A stretch of DNA of 64,000 nucleotides from Chlamydomonas sphaeroides (GCA_001662425.1 BDDC01000240.1:3755-67754), one strand, 5' to 3'; positions 12,501-26,300 are shown, numbered from the stretch's first letter. Notes: generated by a model not told the origin, from the letters alone. Numbers and translations: made by a program.

Positions 12501-14841
12501 ACCAGCCCAGCACCCGCCGCGAGCGCAGCGGCGGCAGCCACTCCAGCGACGCCGCCACGGCGCCGCCGGGGTCTGCGGGCAGCAGCGGCAGCGGCACACG
12601 ACATGCGGCGCAGAGACGGGCACACCGTGGGTCCCACTGGCACCACGGCACTTGGTGGGCCGCGCGGCAGCCCCATGCGGGAGCGCCCCTCACGCAGCAG
12701 CTCGAGCGCACGCCGCGCACCGACGCACGGGCCCACGCAGCGCGCAGCCGCGGGTGCGGGCAACGTGGGGACGAGCGCAGGGCCCGCGCGCTGCCCCGAA
12801 GGCAGCCAGCCCCGCCACGCACCGTCGCCCACCGCCAGCGCCGCATCCGCGTCCTGCCGAAGCGCCCACAGCGGCCGCGGCAGCTCCATGATGCCGCTGC
12901 CCTCGCTGGTGTGGGCGCCGAACGCGTACTCCACGCCGCCCACCTGGGGAATGGGCAACGGCAGGGCGGGGCCGGGCGCGTTGTCAGGGCGCTGTGTGTG
13001 TTCAGATATGGGAACATACAGCAACACGGCCCGCGCGGCACGCCCTGGGTTGATGACGCGTCCGTCGTGCACAACGGGGCGGTGTGTGTTGGCAGGCACA
13101 ACACCCGTGTGTGGGTTGTGGGCCCAGCGTGTGGCGGTGTGGCGGTGTGGAGATGGGGCGGTATGCGGGGTCGTGGACACCCAGGCCCCGGAGCAAGCCC
13201 CCGGTAGCCACGCTGTGCACCGTGCACAACACGGGGGTGGAGACCCCGCCCACCACGGAGGTGGCGACCCCGCCCACCACGGGGTGGGCGATTGAGCACA
13301 AAAGGGGGTGGGCGATCGAGCACAAAAGGGGGTGGAGACCCCGCCCACCACGGAGGTGGCGACCCCGCCCACCACGAGGTGGGCGATCGAGCACAAAAGG
13401 GGGTGGGCGATCGAGCACAAAAGGGGGTGGAGACCCCACCCACCACGGAGGTGGCGACCCCGCCCACCACGGGGTTGGCGATCGAGCACAAAAGGGGGTG
13501 GGCGATCGACCACAAAAGAGGGTGGCGACCCCGCCCACCACGGGGCGGGCGACCCCGCCCACCTCGATGCCCGAGTGGTAGGCGCCTCCCAGGCCCACAG
13601 TGGCTAGGCAGCCTGCAGGGGCCGCCGGGGGCGCCGGCAGCAGGCGAGGCCCGGGGGTGGCCGAGGGAATGACGTCAGCTCGCCGCAGGCCTGCGCGCTG
13701 CGCAGTAGGACTGCCCATCACTCTTGAATTGATCTATATACCATCATATATTCTACATAGTTTTCATACTAGGTCGCATAAAAGGACATCAGCTTATCGC
13801 AGGCCTGCCCGCTGCGCAGCCCAGGGCCCCAGCGGCCGTGCTCGCGGCGGCCCCGGCCGGGACACCTCGGCGCCTCCTGGCCCTCGCCGTACCGTTGAGC
13901 CCGGGCGGGAAGATGTCGTACAGGTTGAGTATGACCTGCAGCGCCCCGGGAAGGGAGGGAGGCGGTAGGGACCAGGGAGGAGGTGTGGGTGGGGCCTGAC
14001 GGTGCGGACGGCCTGGTCAGTGCGGCACGGGGGCAGTGGGCAAGGGTAGCGGCGCACGGCCGCGTGCCCCTAGCCGCATCCCCCTGGCTGGCGACCGGCC
14101 CCAAGCACCGTGCGCACAGTTCCGGTCCGCTGCGCCCATACCCCGGCGGCCATCCCGGTCCGGTCCTCTGCCCTGCGATCTCCGCGACCTGCGTTAAGGC
14201 CCCACGTCCCCAGCCTGGCCCACGACTCTCGGGCCCCCAACGGGTCCCAACCTGTCAGCCCCCGGACGCCCCAGTTTCCTCACCGAGGCCTTACCTTGAA
14301 GCCCCGGAACACCTTGTGGGAGTGGATCATGGTGATGGCGGGGGAGCCCCAGGGGTCCAGGTACCGGCCCACCTGGGCGGCGGGATGGCGAATGCAAATG
14401 GTCGGCGGGTCGCGGGGTGAGGGAAATGGTGTTGTTCGGCGCCGCATGTGCGATGCGCGGGCTTCGAGGCCAGCGGCGGTGCCGAGCGGCTATGCTGTGC
14501 AGGGGGCGCGCAAGCGGGGGCTGCCTGCTGGCGCTGAAAGTGAGGGATACCGGCGGCCGGCAGCGGACCTGCAGGCGGCGGGCCATGAGGGTACCTACGG
14601 CAAGGCATACGTTGAGGGAGGGAGGGTACGGTGAGCTGTGCGGTGGGCAAGCACCGCTGCGGAGCGTGTGCGGAGCAGCGCCCCAGTCCCCGGGCAAGGG
14701 GTGCTGCAGTGGAGATGGATGGATGCCGTCAGAGGCTCAGGGCCCAAACTCACGCTCTGCGTCCGGCGGGGTGGCAGCGGGTGCGGCGACCCCCCTCGCG
14801 ACGTGTTCCGGGTCAGCCAAGACTTCCGGTGGCGCGGCCAT
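9560..14841 (-). CDS. PPPDE (DeSI-type) thiol isopeptidase with long disordered tail
   Basis: Exons: 14372-14295, 13935-13893, 13612-13563, 12943-12823, 12572-12448, 12189-12064, 11858-11770, 11521-9977 and 9725-9560 (stop). From 14372 onward all phases agree, giving about 780 residues. The PPPDE fold is clear: VILNLYDIFPPGLNG, then GLGGAYHSGIE with the catalytic His, VGGVEYAFGAH, and YRLLSRNCNHFARDM with the catalytic Cys. A Cys-rich segment follows (TSCASALAACLPCCCG), matching the helix after the core in plant relatives. The family removes SUMO or ubiquitin from proteins. Residues ~265 to the end are an Ala/Pro/Ser/Gly-rich tail of over 500 residues, far longer than usual for the family. 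A likely first exon begins at ATG 14841 (MAAPPEVLADPEHVARG) but its phase-1 donor at 14753 does not fit the next exon, so a small exon is missing or the start differs. The intron after 12064 uses a GC donor. Confidence 0.8.
13029..13062. repeat. Dispersed intronic repeat, inverted partner at 54883-54917
   Basis: About 32 bp (start ccgcgcggcacgccctggg) in an intron of the DeSI-type gene recurs in reverse orientation with about two mismatches in an intron of the cyclase gene. It looks like a remnant of a short dispersed element. Confidence 0.6.
13241..13560. repeat. 95-bp intronic minisatellite
   Basis: Units starting with agaccccgcccacc lie at 13241, 13336 and 13431, an exact 95-bp period over about 3.4 copies. 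Within a unit, the segments ggcgatcgagcacaaaaggg and ccgcccaccacgg are themselves repeated. The array lies in the intron between the AYHSGIE exon and the VGGVEYAFG exon, and its last copy overlaps the splice donor at 13562-13557. Confidence 0.9.
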
Positions 14842-15561
14842 GGCCACCAGCCCAGTCGGCAATCCTCAGCCGATTGTATGCATCATACAGGCCGCGGCAA
14901 CGGGCACGCTACGCGTCGGTCTGCGGGCTGCCTGTCCGTGGCCATGTCGATGCTGCGGTCGCGACAGGCAGGAGTGTCCCTGAACGAGCCCAATGTTGCG
15001 GCTTGGTTGTTCGATATCAATGGAATTCGCAGGCTTAGCGGTCCTAAAATGAGGGAGCTTGATTGTCGCGAGTTTCGCTGTGAAGCGATAGTATGTTATT
15101 TACACGTTATACGCAAGGGGGACACCCGCTGCCGACTGAAGTCGTCAAACCCTGGCACGCGACGCACAGTGCTCAACACCCCCTTCGCCAGATGCTCGCC
15201 TCCCAAGTCCCCACCCCACCCCCGCCTTGTCTCTGCTGGCCATTGCTGGCCATTAGGTCAAGTAACAGTTCCCCTGCTAGCCTGCGGTTTATACTGCTGG
15301 CCGTACGCTATGCACACCACCCGACCAACGGGTCCGCGGCCCTCTAGCCAGCACCCACAAGCAATACCACGACGTATAGCAACCAGAATCACTTGTCGTA
15401 TTGACACTTACAAAGGCTACTCATACTTTCGAGCCTGTTTACGCAGAATGTCCCACCGGACGCGGCCAGCGCGCCGCGCAACGCCACAAGCACTGTTTAA
15501 ACTAACTATACCGTCGCAGAGACTGCTATGAATTTGACATTGCACGAGTGGAAGAAGAAGA
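14842..15561. other. Shared upstream region of divergent genes
   Basis: 720 bp between the DeSI-type gene (minus) and the C2/coiled-coil gene (plus). No coding exon seen. It should contain both promoters. It is visibly more AT-rich than the flanking genes in its central part (15000-15560). No specific element was identified. Confidence 0.5.
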
Positions 15562-18500
15562 ATGACCGGGTCGGCAAGGACGCTGCGCGTGGCGCTGGTA
15601 TCAGTACGGGCACCGGTGCGTACAGCGAAAGCCTGCATACAACTCAAGGCTCGGTCGCAGCTTGCAGCCGGGCATGCACACATGTCGGCCCTTCCATCCA
15701 CCCCTGACGCAACCCATTCCCTCCTCGCGGCCCACCTGCGCTGCTACTGTCATGCTCACCCCCTTCACCCCTCCCCAGGAGCCGCGGCGATACCATGTGG
15801 CGGTGCAGCTGCTGTCCGGCATCAGCGGCCTGCCCACGGGCGTCGCGGTGGGCCAGGACGCCGCATGGGCCGCACGCTCCGACCAGGCGAGGCGGGGAGG
15901 GCCTCTATGACAGCAGCTGTACCACCTGCCCTCAACAGCAAGCAGCTAGCTATCTGCTGTAGACCCCGTATCAACCCAACCTAGCCTACACAGCAGGCAC
16001 CCATGCGCGATTGTCCCCCGTCCCAGTCCCAGGGGCGAGCAGGGGGGAGAGCATGCGATGCCCTGCTGGCGCTCGGCCCAACCCGCCACCGGCCCTCGCC
16101 CAGCCGCACGGCCTCGCCAGGCCCTGCCCTCCACCCCACCCACCAACGCACGCCCCACCGTCAGCCCCTTGCCCTAGCCGTGCCCCACCGCACTCGCCCA
16201 TGCGCGCCCGCGGGCGTAGGGCTGCCCATGCCAAACAGCCCTTATGCATGCTTGTGCCATAAACCTTGTATCAGTTGCTGACGAGGCTCGCGATCTACCG
16301 GTACGCAGGTTGCGCGCACCGAGACCAGCGAACCCAGCCGCAGCCCCGAGTTTGCGGCGGCTTCGTTCGTGCTGCGGCTGCCTCAGCCCCTGGGCGGCAG
16401 CTACCTGGCGGACGCGCCGCTGCTGCGGGTGGACCTGTTCGCGGCCCCCAGCATGGAGGCACCGGGTGGGTGTTGTGGGGAGGGAGGGGTGGCGCGGCAG
16501 GGGGATGGGGAGGGTGTGTGGCAGGGCGAGGGCCTAGGAAGGCAAGGAGGGGCTCAGAATTAGGCAAGGAGGGGTTGTGGGGGCGGTGGGAAGGAGGAGG
16601 GGGGAGTGAGGGTTGCTAGGGAGTGGGCTGCGGACGGCGGGCGCTGCTCGGGCAGCCTCGTTAAGCTGCGCCGGCCCGAGGCCGCCGGGTGGGTGCAAAA
16701 GGGCAAACGGGACAAGGGCGGAGGGCCGATTTGGAGTGGACTCGACTGTGCTAGGACAATGACTGTGCTGGGTTGCCGCGCTTCTGGTGCCCTGGTGTGT
16801 CCTTGCCCCGCCTCAGGCCCCACCGCCGCCGGCCGTGAGCTGGACGAGCTGGCGGGCAGCTGCACCGTCATGCTCACCAGCGACATGGCGGCGCGCCTGC
16901 TGAGGGGCGACCGGGTGACCACGGCACTGCCGCTGGCGGATGCGCCGGGGGGCGGGCCGGGAACGCTGGTGGGCGGCGGCGGCAGCGGCACGGCGCTGGC
17001 GCTGGCGGAGGTGCGCTGGGGTGGTGCTGGGGCTGCGGGGGCGGGTTGGTTGAAGGTGGTTCTGCGGGCTGCCTGCGTGCATGCAAAGGCACCAGCAGCA
17101 GCCATCGCAACTCATTCGACCCATCCTTGTCGGTAGGGCCGAACGATGTGAATCGTCGACGCCATCGATAGGAGCAATGCGACATACGAGGGCTCGCCGG
17201 CAGCTCGCCCAAGCCGCTGCGTGCTGCCCGCCCCGCCCTCGCGCACCTCCCTCCCGCCGCACCTGCTCTGCCGCCAGAGCACCGCCGCAGGCCTGGGCGG
17301 CGGCCTCGGCTCGCTGGCGCTCCGTGGCGGCCCGGGCGGCAGCCTGGGCTCGCTGGCCAGCCTGGGCGGAGGCGTAGGCGGAGGCTTCTCGGGGCTGGGC
17401 CCGGGGCTGGGCAGCGGGCTGGGGCTGGGGCTGCTCGGGCGGCCGCCGCGGGAGGTCATCCTGGAGCTGCAGCTGCTGGACGCAAAGATCGTGATGCCGC
17501 GTGATGCTGCTGGTGAGGCAGTCGGTAATAATGCGTGATGGATACGTATGGATGGCCGTATGCTTATGGGTATATCGTAATGAGAGGGCTCAAGGAGTAT
17601 GAAGCAGCTGCAGCTGAGAGTGTCATGCCGCGGGGCGCGGCGGATGAGCGCCATGGCTTGGGCATGGATTGGTGGCCTTGAGCTCTGCGACATTGTGCCG
17701 TACGGGAGGCTAGTAGCTTCTTGGTGTCGCTAATCTGCTCTTGCTCGCGTCCTGAGCCCGGTCTCATGCGTCCACGCCCACCCCGGCCCTGGTCCCGAAC
17801 GCGCAGTGGCCAGGACGCTGCCCGTGGGCAACGTGTCGCGGCCCTCGCCCCGCGACTGCCGGCTGGTGTGCCTGGTGTCGCGGGCCGACAACCTGCCGCT
17901 TGTCATGGGGTGAGTGCACAGACCCGATGGCCTTGTACATATGTGTTTGTGCACTACTACACTACCGCCTGAGAATTTTGGGCCCGACAACCTGTCGCCG
18001 GTCATGGCTTAAGTGGCGGGCCGGAGAAGGGTTGGAGAACTCGAATGGCCCAGCGCTGCTCGTTTCAACTGTGCCAGCGTCCCCTGCTCGGGGCTACTGC
18101 GTCATCGCAGCCCTCACCGCCACCATCATCATGACGAACCCCATCCCGCTCGCGCCGCAGCGAGGGCGGCGTGGAGGCGGCCCCCGACACCTTTGTGGCG
18201 CTCAGCAGCCGCCGCGACGGCGCACCCACCACCACAGCGGCGCAGGCGCTGACGCGGGTGGTGGAGGGCAGCACGCGGCCGTCGTGGGACCAGGTGCGGC
18301 GCTGGGGCGTGCTGCAGTAATCACATTTATAGCATTCACAGTTTTAATATGTAGAGTATGAAGAGAAGCCACATGTCATGAAGCACAAGCGAGAGACCCG
18401 ACCAGGGAACCGGTGGTGCCAGGTGCAGCACAGGGACCCAAATGACCGATGTAGCCACGGCGATAGGGTGACACGGGCGGCGGCACGCGCGCGGTGTGGG

Positions 18501-21500
18501 GCCAGGCGCCGCCATGCGGCTGCCTCCGCGCCGCCAGTGCCGCCAGTGCCGCGACACCCCCCCCCTGCCCTGGCGCCGCTCGCTGATGTGTGTGTGGGCG
18601 CCCGCAGGTGCTGAGCCTGCGAGTGGACGAGGCCGAGGTGGCCTCGGGCCGCGAGCAGCTGCTGCTGGCCATCGTCAACAACAGCAGCCACCGGCTCATG
18701 ATTAAGGTGGGCGGGCGTGACGCGCTGTTGCCGTGGCCGACATTCTAGTTGAGGGATTGTCATGAGTATGTTGGGCCGATGGTGGCCCTGTGCTTGCTGC
18801 CCCTACCAACCCTCCGCCGCCGCGCCCCTGCCGTACACAGGGTGCCGTACCGCTGGCCTCTCTGGTGCCAGACAAGCCGTACAACCTGCGGCTGGCGCTG
18901 CCGGGCGGGCCGCTGGGCAGCTCCGTACACCTGTACGTCACGCTCGTATTGACGGACTGCCCCGCCATCCAGGTACGGGTGTACGGTCGGGTCGGCGCTT
19001 TGTTGCACAGCTCGCCGCTGCAGTGCCGTACTCCACTTCCATCCATCCTCTGCCCGTACCCTGCCGTACACGTATCGCAGCACCGGCACCTGCGATCGCA
19101 CATGGCCGCGGCCAAGCAGTTGACGCAGGCGCGGCTGGCGTCGGCGTCAGCGGGTCTGCTGACGTCGCTGGCAGGTGGGCCACGCAGGGCCACATCGGCC
19201 GCGGCCGCGTCACAAGGGCACGCACTGGAGCATTGCGTCCCTTGCGGCTCTTGCACACGAATTGAGGGATGTTGTCACGAGCATTCTTGCGATAGCGCCC
19301 TGCTTCCCCGTCCCCGGCCGTGCCCAGGTGCCGACGCGGCGTCCGCTGCGGCGGCGGGCGGCGGCGGCGGCCACGTGTTTGGCGTGTGGCGGCTGGCGCC
19401 CGACGGCGCCGCCGCAAGCGAGCCGCCGCCGCTGCCGGGGCCCGGCGGCGGCGTCACGGGCGATCCGTACACCTCGCTCGATGCCGGCAGCGAGGCGGCG
19501 GCGGCGGCGACGCTGCGGTCCATGGCCGACGCCCACGCGGCCGCCGTGCGGGTAGGGGGCCGCCAACAACACTAGTGGTTGGCGTTGGCGTTCATGCGTG
19601 GCGGGGTCCCCCTAGGATGCGATGAGGGGCGCGGCGCTGACCAACCTTCGCGATGCGCGGTGGCAAGGCACAATGTGGCCGTGCACCCAGGGCGCCCATG
19701 GGGGGCGGCGCTCACGTACGCCCCGCACGCCTGCTCGCCATGCCTTCCGCAGGCGCACGCCCAGGGTAAGGCCCAGGCGCAGGCCCCCGGCGGCGGCGGC
19801 GGCGGCTCGCCGGCGGAGGCGCTGCCGCTGCAGACGGACGGCGGCGTGGACGTGGCGTGGCCGCCGGAGCTCATGGTGAGGGCGCGGGGGGCAGGCTTGG
19901 CTGGGAACTAGACATGCAAGGAATCAGAGGTACAGCTGGCTGAGCCCGCCTTGATTCAAGGAGGTAGGGCGACTGGGGCCGCGGAGCCCCCTACACGCCC
20001 TGTCCCCCGTTGGGCGGGGGACTGGGTGGTGGGGAGGCGAACGGCGGCACGGTCAGGGGACGGGTGCGCTGGGGAGCGGGCGCACGCCGCGCATGTGGGG
20101 GGCTGCAGGAGGCGGCTGCTAAGGGCGCTGGCCGAGCGGCAGGCCGTGCGGCGGCCCAGCGGTATCTTTGAGGCTCCCACCGACTGCCCCCCCATTCCGC
20201 TGACCCTCCCGTGCCCCACGCTTGCAGGTCCGGCTGCTGTCGGGCGCCCCCACCGCGGCCCAGGCAAGGCACCGGGCGCTACCATACGCACCCCTGACTG
20301 TGACCAACGCAGCGGCCCTTCGTTGCTACCAGCAGTGCATCGTGCGCGGACAGCCCCAGCAGCGCTCGCTCCCCGCCTTGGCCCCCTCCTGCCGCCCCCG
20401 CCCCGCAGGTGCTGCAGCTGGCGCTCTACCACGTCTCGCCGCCGGGGCCCAACGCCGCCGCCGCCGCCGCCGCCACCGCCGCCATCCTCGCATCCAACGG
20501 CAGCGGTATCGCCGCCGCCGGCGGAGGTACCACGGCGTCGCCCTTTGCCGGCGCCGACGGGCAGACCGCGGCGTCGCGGGCATCGCAGGCGGAGCGGCTG
20601 CTGGGGCCGTTTGGGGACCCTGACGGCGCCGCCGTGTCGCAGTCGGGGGCGGTGGCGGAGCCGGAGGCCGGCGGCATGGCCGCTGCCGCAGCGGGACCGG
20701 CGGCGGCGACGGCGGCGGCGACGGTTGCTGCCGTCGCGGCGGCAGCGGCGGCGCGGGGCGAGGGGCAGCGGCGGTGTCGGCTGCTGGGAATGGCGACGGT
20801 GCCGCTGCTGCCGAGGCCGGCGGGCAGTCTGGGCCCGGGCGAGGTGGGTCGGGCAGGGCTTGCGGAGCAGGTGCTTTTCGTACCTGGAGACCCAATTTGA
20901 TGATTTTAGGATGTTCGGAGGCTGGGCTGCGGCGGTCGTGGCACGCTGCCGCACTGCCCTAAGCCAGAGCGTCACGGCTGACTACCGTACCGCCTCCCAA
21001 CCTCCGGCCACCTTGATAACACCTTCTTTGGCCGCCATCGTTTGGCTCCGCTCAGCACGCCAATGCGCTATTATCTCCTCGCGGCCCGCAGGTCCAGGTC
21101 ATCCATGGGGTCACCGTCAAGCCACTCGTGGCCGGCGCCTCTCAGCCGCAGCCCGCCGACGGATCCGGCGCCGCCGCGGAAGCGGATGCCGCCGCCGTCG
21201 AGCCGCCGCCGGGCGAGGGCGCCGAGGGCGGCGCGGCGGCGGCGGCGGTGGCGGCCAGTCCGGTGCTGCTGGGTCTGGAGGTCCGGCGGCGCGACACGGG
21301 CGCGGCAGTGGCGACGCTGGAGAGCCAGGTGCGGGCGCGGCGGGGCTGCGTCGCTGTTGAGACGTGGAGGGCGGCCGTAGAGGGCCCGGGGCCCTGTGTG
21401 AGGGGGCACCGGGGTACCGCAAGTGGGCCAAGCACGTGTGGGTCGGGCTGCAGCTGCGGCGCGTGGAGGTGCACCGCGCCACACCCTTGGACTGCACCGC

Positions 21501-23340
21501 CGGGGCTGCGTAGGTCCGCGTGATGGCGTGGAGAACATGGCAGCGGTGGTGCCAGGATGTCGCCCTGCTGCGGCATGTACCCGCAGGCGGCCAACGGCGA
21601 AGACGGCGGCGGCGGCGGCGAGGGGCTGTCGGGCGGCTGGTCGGGGCACGAGGGGCCGCTGTCGCCGCACGCCTCCTGGACCCTGGGCCCGGGGGGAGGC
21701 GGCGGTGGCGGCAGGGGCGGCGGCGGCGGTGGGGCGGCTGCTGCTGCGGCGGCGGCGGCGGGGCCAGTGCTCGAGTCACTGGTGGAGGACTGCATTCTCA
21801 AGCAGGTGTGTGGGTTTCGACAACACAGGAGGACATGTTGAATATGGTATTTACATATTGCAACGTGTCTCGATGCCATACCGGTACGTGACAACACCTC
21901 GCAGTGCGGACATCCTCTCGTCGCTACGCCTATCGGACTCGAGTCAGCGCCAGCCTCACTACACCATACCCTGATCCCCTCTCACTCTCCCTGCCCCCCT
22001 CCCCCGACCCCCCAGGCCGCGCTGGCCCGGCTCATACACCAGCTGGATACCGTGGTGGGCGCCGCCGAGGTGGCGGGCTGGCGGCTGGCGGAGGCGGAGG
22101 CGCGCTGCCGCGGCGCCGCCGACGACACGGCACAGCTGCGGGCGCTGCTGCACGAAGAGAAGGAGGTGCGGGGGTGCGATTGGGGTTGGGGTTGGGGTGT
22201 GCGGTTGGGGTTGGGGTGCGCGGTTGGGGTTGGGGTGTGCGGTTGGGGTTGGGGTGTGCGGTTGGGGTTGGGGTGTGCGGTTGGGGTGTGCGGTTGGGGT
22301 TGGGGTGTGCGGTTGGGGTTGGGGTGACCTGCGGGTGCGCTGGGGCTGAAGATGGGCATGTCAGAGGGCTGCGCTGGCAGGGCAGGTGAGGCGCGCCGGC
22401 ATGTGACCCTACATCGTCCATTCGGCTGCCCCCTGCCGTCGCCCCTGCTGCCCTCCCCTGCTGCCCTCCCCTGCTGCCCTCTCTCCTGAGTGACCCACTG
22501 CCCTCCCTACCGCCCTCCCCACCGCCCTCCCCTCCCCTGCATCCTGCCAGGCCTGGCGGGTGCCACAGCTGCTGCAGGACGCCGGCAGCCTCACGCGCGA
22601 GGAGCTGGTGGCTCGGTGAGGCCCTATTGTCATGCTGTTCGTTTCCTTTTACGATAACCCCACGAGTTGTGCATGGTGCCTGATAGACGGTCAAGTATAG
22701 TTCCATCAGGCGAACCAGAGTAGGCCGAGTAGACTGTAGACGTTTGCTGAGTCTCGCTGCACAAACGCGGCCTAGCACGTCGCTGACGCCGCACCTCGCA
22801 TCCGCATCCCTCCACCTTTGCTTTCTTGTTATGTAGCTGTGAGGCCGCCATGGCCGCCTACGGCCGCGAGCGGAGGCGCAACATGGAGCTGGTTCACCGG
22901 CTGCAGCAGCTGCACACGGAGCAGGTGGGGAGGGAGGGGGAGGAGGTGGGGAAGGGGAGGGGAAAGCGTGCTTGTATGTGCCGTGACGTGGAGCTGGTTC
23001 ACCGGCTGCAGCAGCTGCACACGGAGCAGGTGGGGAGGAGGTGGGAGGACTTGAGGGGAAAGGCGGGGGAGGGACGAGAGGGGACGGGAGGGAGTAGAGG
23101 CCTCCGTGTCATTGCCCCGTGCCCATGCCAACCCCACCCGCCCACCCCGCCGCCCCCCCTCCCCAGATGGAGACCATGGAGCTCAAAAAGCGGCACCAGG
23201 CGCTGCAGGAGGCGCACATGGAGCAGGTGGGGCTGGGGCCCGGGAGTGGGCAATGGGAGAGGGAGCTGCAGGTCGAAAATGCGGGAGCAAAGGGTCCCCA
23301 CGCCGACACCCCATGCCGGCAACGCGCCCCTCCCAGCCCC

Positions 23341-23395
<55 letters not shown>

Positions 23396-26300
23396 CCCCN
23401 NNNNNNNNNNNNNNNNNNNNNNNNNNNNNNNNNNNNNNNNNNNNNNNNNNNNNNNNNNNNNNNNNNNNNNNNNNNNNNNNNNNNNNNNNNNNNNNNNNNN
23501 NNNNNNNNNNNNNNNNNNNNNNNNNNNNNNNNNNNNNNNNNNNNNNNNNNNNNNNNNNNNNNNNNNNNNNNNNNNNNNNNNNNNNNNNNNNNNNNNNNNN
23601 NNNNNNNNNNNNNNNNNNNNNNNNNNNNNNNNNNNNNNNNNNNNNNNNNNNNNNNNNNNNNNNNNNNNNNNNNNNNNNNNNNNNNNNNNNNNNNNNNNNN
23701 NNNNNNNNNNNNNNNNNNNNNNNNNNNNNNNNNNNNNNNNNNNNNNNNNNNNNNNNNNCTGCGCAGCAGCCTCAAGATGCAGGAAGAGGTGATCAAGAAC
23801 CTCGAGGTGAGGGCCAGCGGCACCGCTGCGGGATGGGATGCCGCAGGAGCGGCCCGTGCGAGCGGGCTGGGGCTGCCCGACAGCGAGCAACCCCTCGTGA
23901 TGTTCGCCGGCCCTCCCCTCCCTCTCTCATTGGGAAAACGTTTGCAGCGTTGGGCCCGAGCTTCTGGCTCGGTATGTGGCGGTCTAGTCCGCTACTCCCT
24001 CGGTACATCCCTCCCTCCCTCACACCGCAGGGCCTGCTGGCGCAGGCGGTGGAGAAGGCCAAGGCCGCGATGCAGGAGGCCGCCGAGCAGCGCGCGTGAG
24101 CCACCTGTGCCCACACGGGGGAGGGGCCAGGCGGTTGTGCGGGGGGCGCAGGCCAACCGCCGGTGCCGCCGGTGCCGCCGGTGCCGCCGCCCTGCATTGT
24201 TTCACCGGTCCTGCGTTGCCAGCGCCGTCGCGCTGACGTGTGTGCCACCTGGCCTGTGGTGCCGCTGCCGCTCCTCCTCCTCTGGCGCCAGGGCTGCTGC
24301 CGAGGCGGAGAGGCTGCGGGAGGCGCTGGCTGCGAGCGAGGCCAAGGCCGCGGGGCTGGAGGAGGGGCTGCAGGTCATGGTGGGTGGCGCTGGAGTGTGG
24401 TCCGTCCATGCTAGGAGCTGCGCATACCCAGTGCAAACAGCCCTCCGCTCACACCCTGTACCCGTCCGGGGCCTGCCGCGCTGCGCCTCCCGCGATGTGG
24501 CCCTGCGCGCCACGTCTACGCCCGTGCCACGTGTGAAAACACGTGAGCTCTGCCCTGCCCTGACCACGCGTGTGTGCGCCCCCTGCACGTCACCCCAATC
24601 CCGATTCCACGTCTGCCGCGTGCTGCTGCCACGCGCACCGCCGCAGGAGCACGAGATGCTGCGGGCGCAGCTGGCCTCCAAGGTGCGTCGGTCCCACACG
24701 GGGCCGGGGGCTGGGGCCCCCAGCTGGCCGAGACCACGCAGAGGGGGCGTGTGGTCTGCTCGGCTTTGGTAGAGCGGCCCGCAGACTCCCGCACAGCGAG
24801 GGCCTGCCGGGGCATGGGGCGTTGGCTGGCCTGCTGCTTTGCCTGGACATGCCCTCCTGCCGGCACTAACCCTGGGTCGCCTTCCCCTCCCTCTGCCCCC
24901 GCTGGTGCGCCCAGATTGAGGTGGGCCAGAAGGAGGTCACAGCCGTGGAGCGCGAGTCCACCCTGGCGGCGGAGCACAACGAGGTGCGGTAGTTGGGGGG
25001 AGGTGGTGGGCGGGAAAGGAATGGAGGACTTGCGTGTGTATGTGCAAGGGACGGGCTCAAGGTCACGGCAGGGGCTCCGGTCCCGTCCCGGCCCGATAAC
25101 AACCACGATGGTGCCCCAACACTCAAAACCGCAGCGCGAGGCGGCCATGGCGGCAGAGCACCAACAGGTGCGTGGGCGTGGGCTGTTGCGTGTACGGGGT
25201 GCCGTGTGAACGCGGGGACCGGGTGGATCCCTGACCCAGGCGCTGATCCCGACCCCACAAATTCCTTGCCTCATACCGGTATCCGCGCGGCCCTGGCTCC
25301 GGCTCCGCCAAGTGTGTGTGAGACGATATGCATGCCCGCGTCCATGACTCCGGCCCCGTTGGCGCCGTTACCGCTGTAGGCTATGGAGAACGCTGCTGCC
25401 GAGCTGGCGGCGGAGCGCGAGCGCGCGGAGGCTGCGGCCGCCGAGGCGGGTCAGCGCATCTCGGGTCTGGAGCAGGAGCTGGCGGAGGCGCAGCAGCGGC
25501 TCAAGGACCTGGAGGTGGGGTCGAGGGAAGGGAGGGATGGGGAGGAGGAGGGGCAGGGCAGGAGCTGGGGAGGGTTTGACGGAGGCGGAGGCCGCTTGGA
25601 GGAGCGGGGTGGGGCAAGGTAGAGGGGCTGCAGCGGGCCTCTTCCTTCGCCTCCATGTTATCAAGTTGCCCGGCCCGTCAACTCCCTCTGCTGCCCCAAG
25701 CCCTCCTCTCCTGCCCCGCCCGCCCTACCCCCCTCCAGAGCGAGGTGTCCGGCATCGCGCTGCCGGAGAACGTGCAGAGGCTGGAGACCGACGTGACGCA
25801 GCTGGTGGGCGAGAAGACGGCGGCGCTGCTGCGCGCCGAGTACGCCGAGGGCGCGGCGGAGGCAGCGCAGACGGAGCTCATTGACGCGACCAAGCGGTGA
25901 GGCGGCGGGCCGGCAGGCAACAGCTGGCTGGGGCGGTGCTTTGTGGTGCTAGCCGCCGCTAGCCGCCCTGCGCAAGGCTGGGCTGCATGATTGCCCCGAG
26001 TGCGCCACCTGCTGCGTTGCACACATCTGCTCGCAAGACCACCCCGCACAGCGCATGCCCGCAACACCCGTGCACACGGCATGTGAGGCACTTGCGCAAC
26101 GCCCGGCCCGGCCACACGGATTCCGCACAGCTTTGCGCGCGAGATCGCGGACCTCAAGACGCGGCTGGCGGAGAAGGACGCGCAGCTCATGGGCGGCTTT
26201 GGCGACTTGGACCAGCTGCGGAGGGGCGAGCTGCCGCCGCCGCCCGGACCCACGGGCCACATGCCGCCCTTGGGCCACAACCACCCCAACGGCAACGGCA

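Noticed and set aside
13241..13560. Direct repeats considered as a CRISPR array
   Set aside because: Units are contiguous 95-bp minisatellite copies with no unique spacers, in a eukaryotic intron.
12223..13721. Open frames through the 95-bp repeat (for example VVGGVATSVVGGVSTP)
   Set aside because: The repeat is an intron between two PPPDE exons; the open frames reflect lack of stops in a GC-rich unit.
22170..22327. ggttgggg array considered as telomeric repeat
   Set aside because: The unit differs from the TTTTAGGG telomere of these algae and the array is irregular within an intron.
23400..23758. Long frames running through the N region
   Set aside because: Translation across unknown bases is meaningless. 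Only the exon pieces flanking the gap are used.
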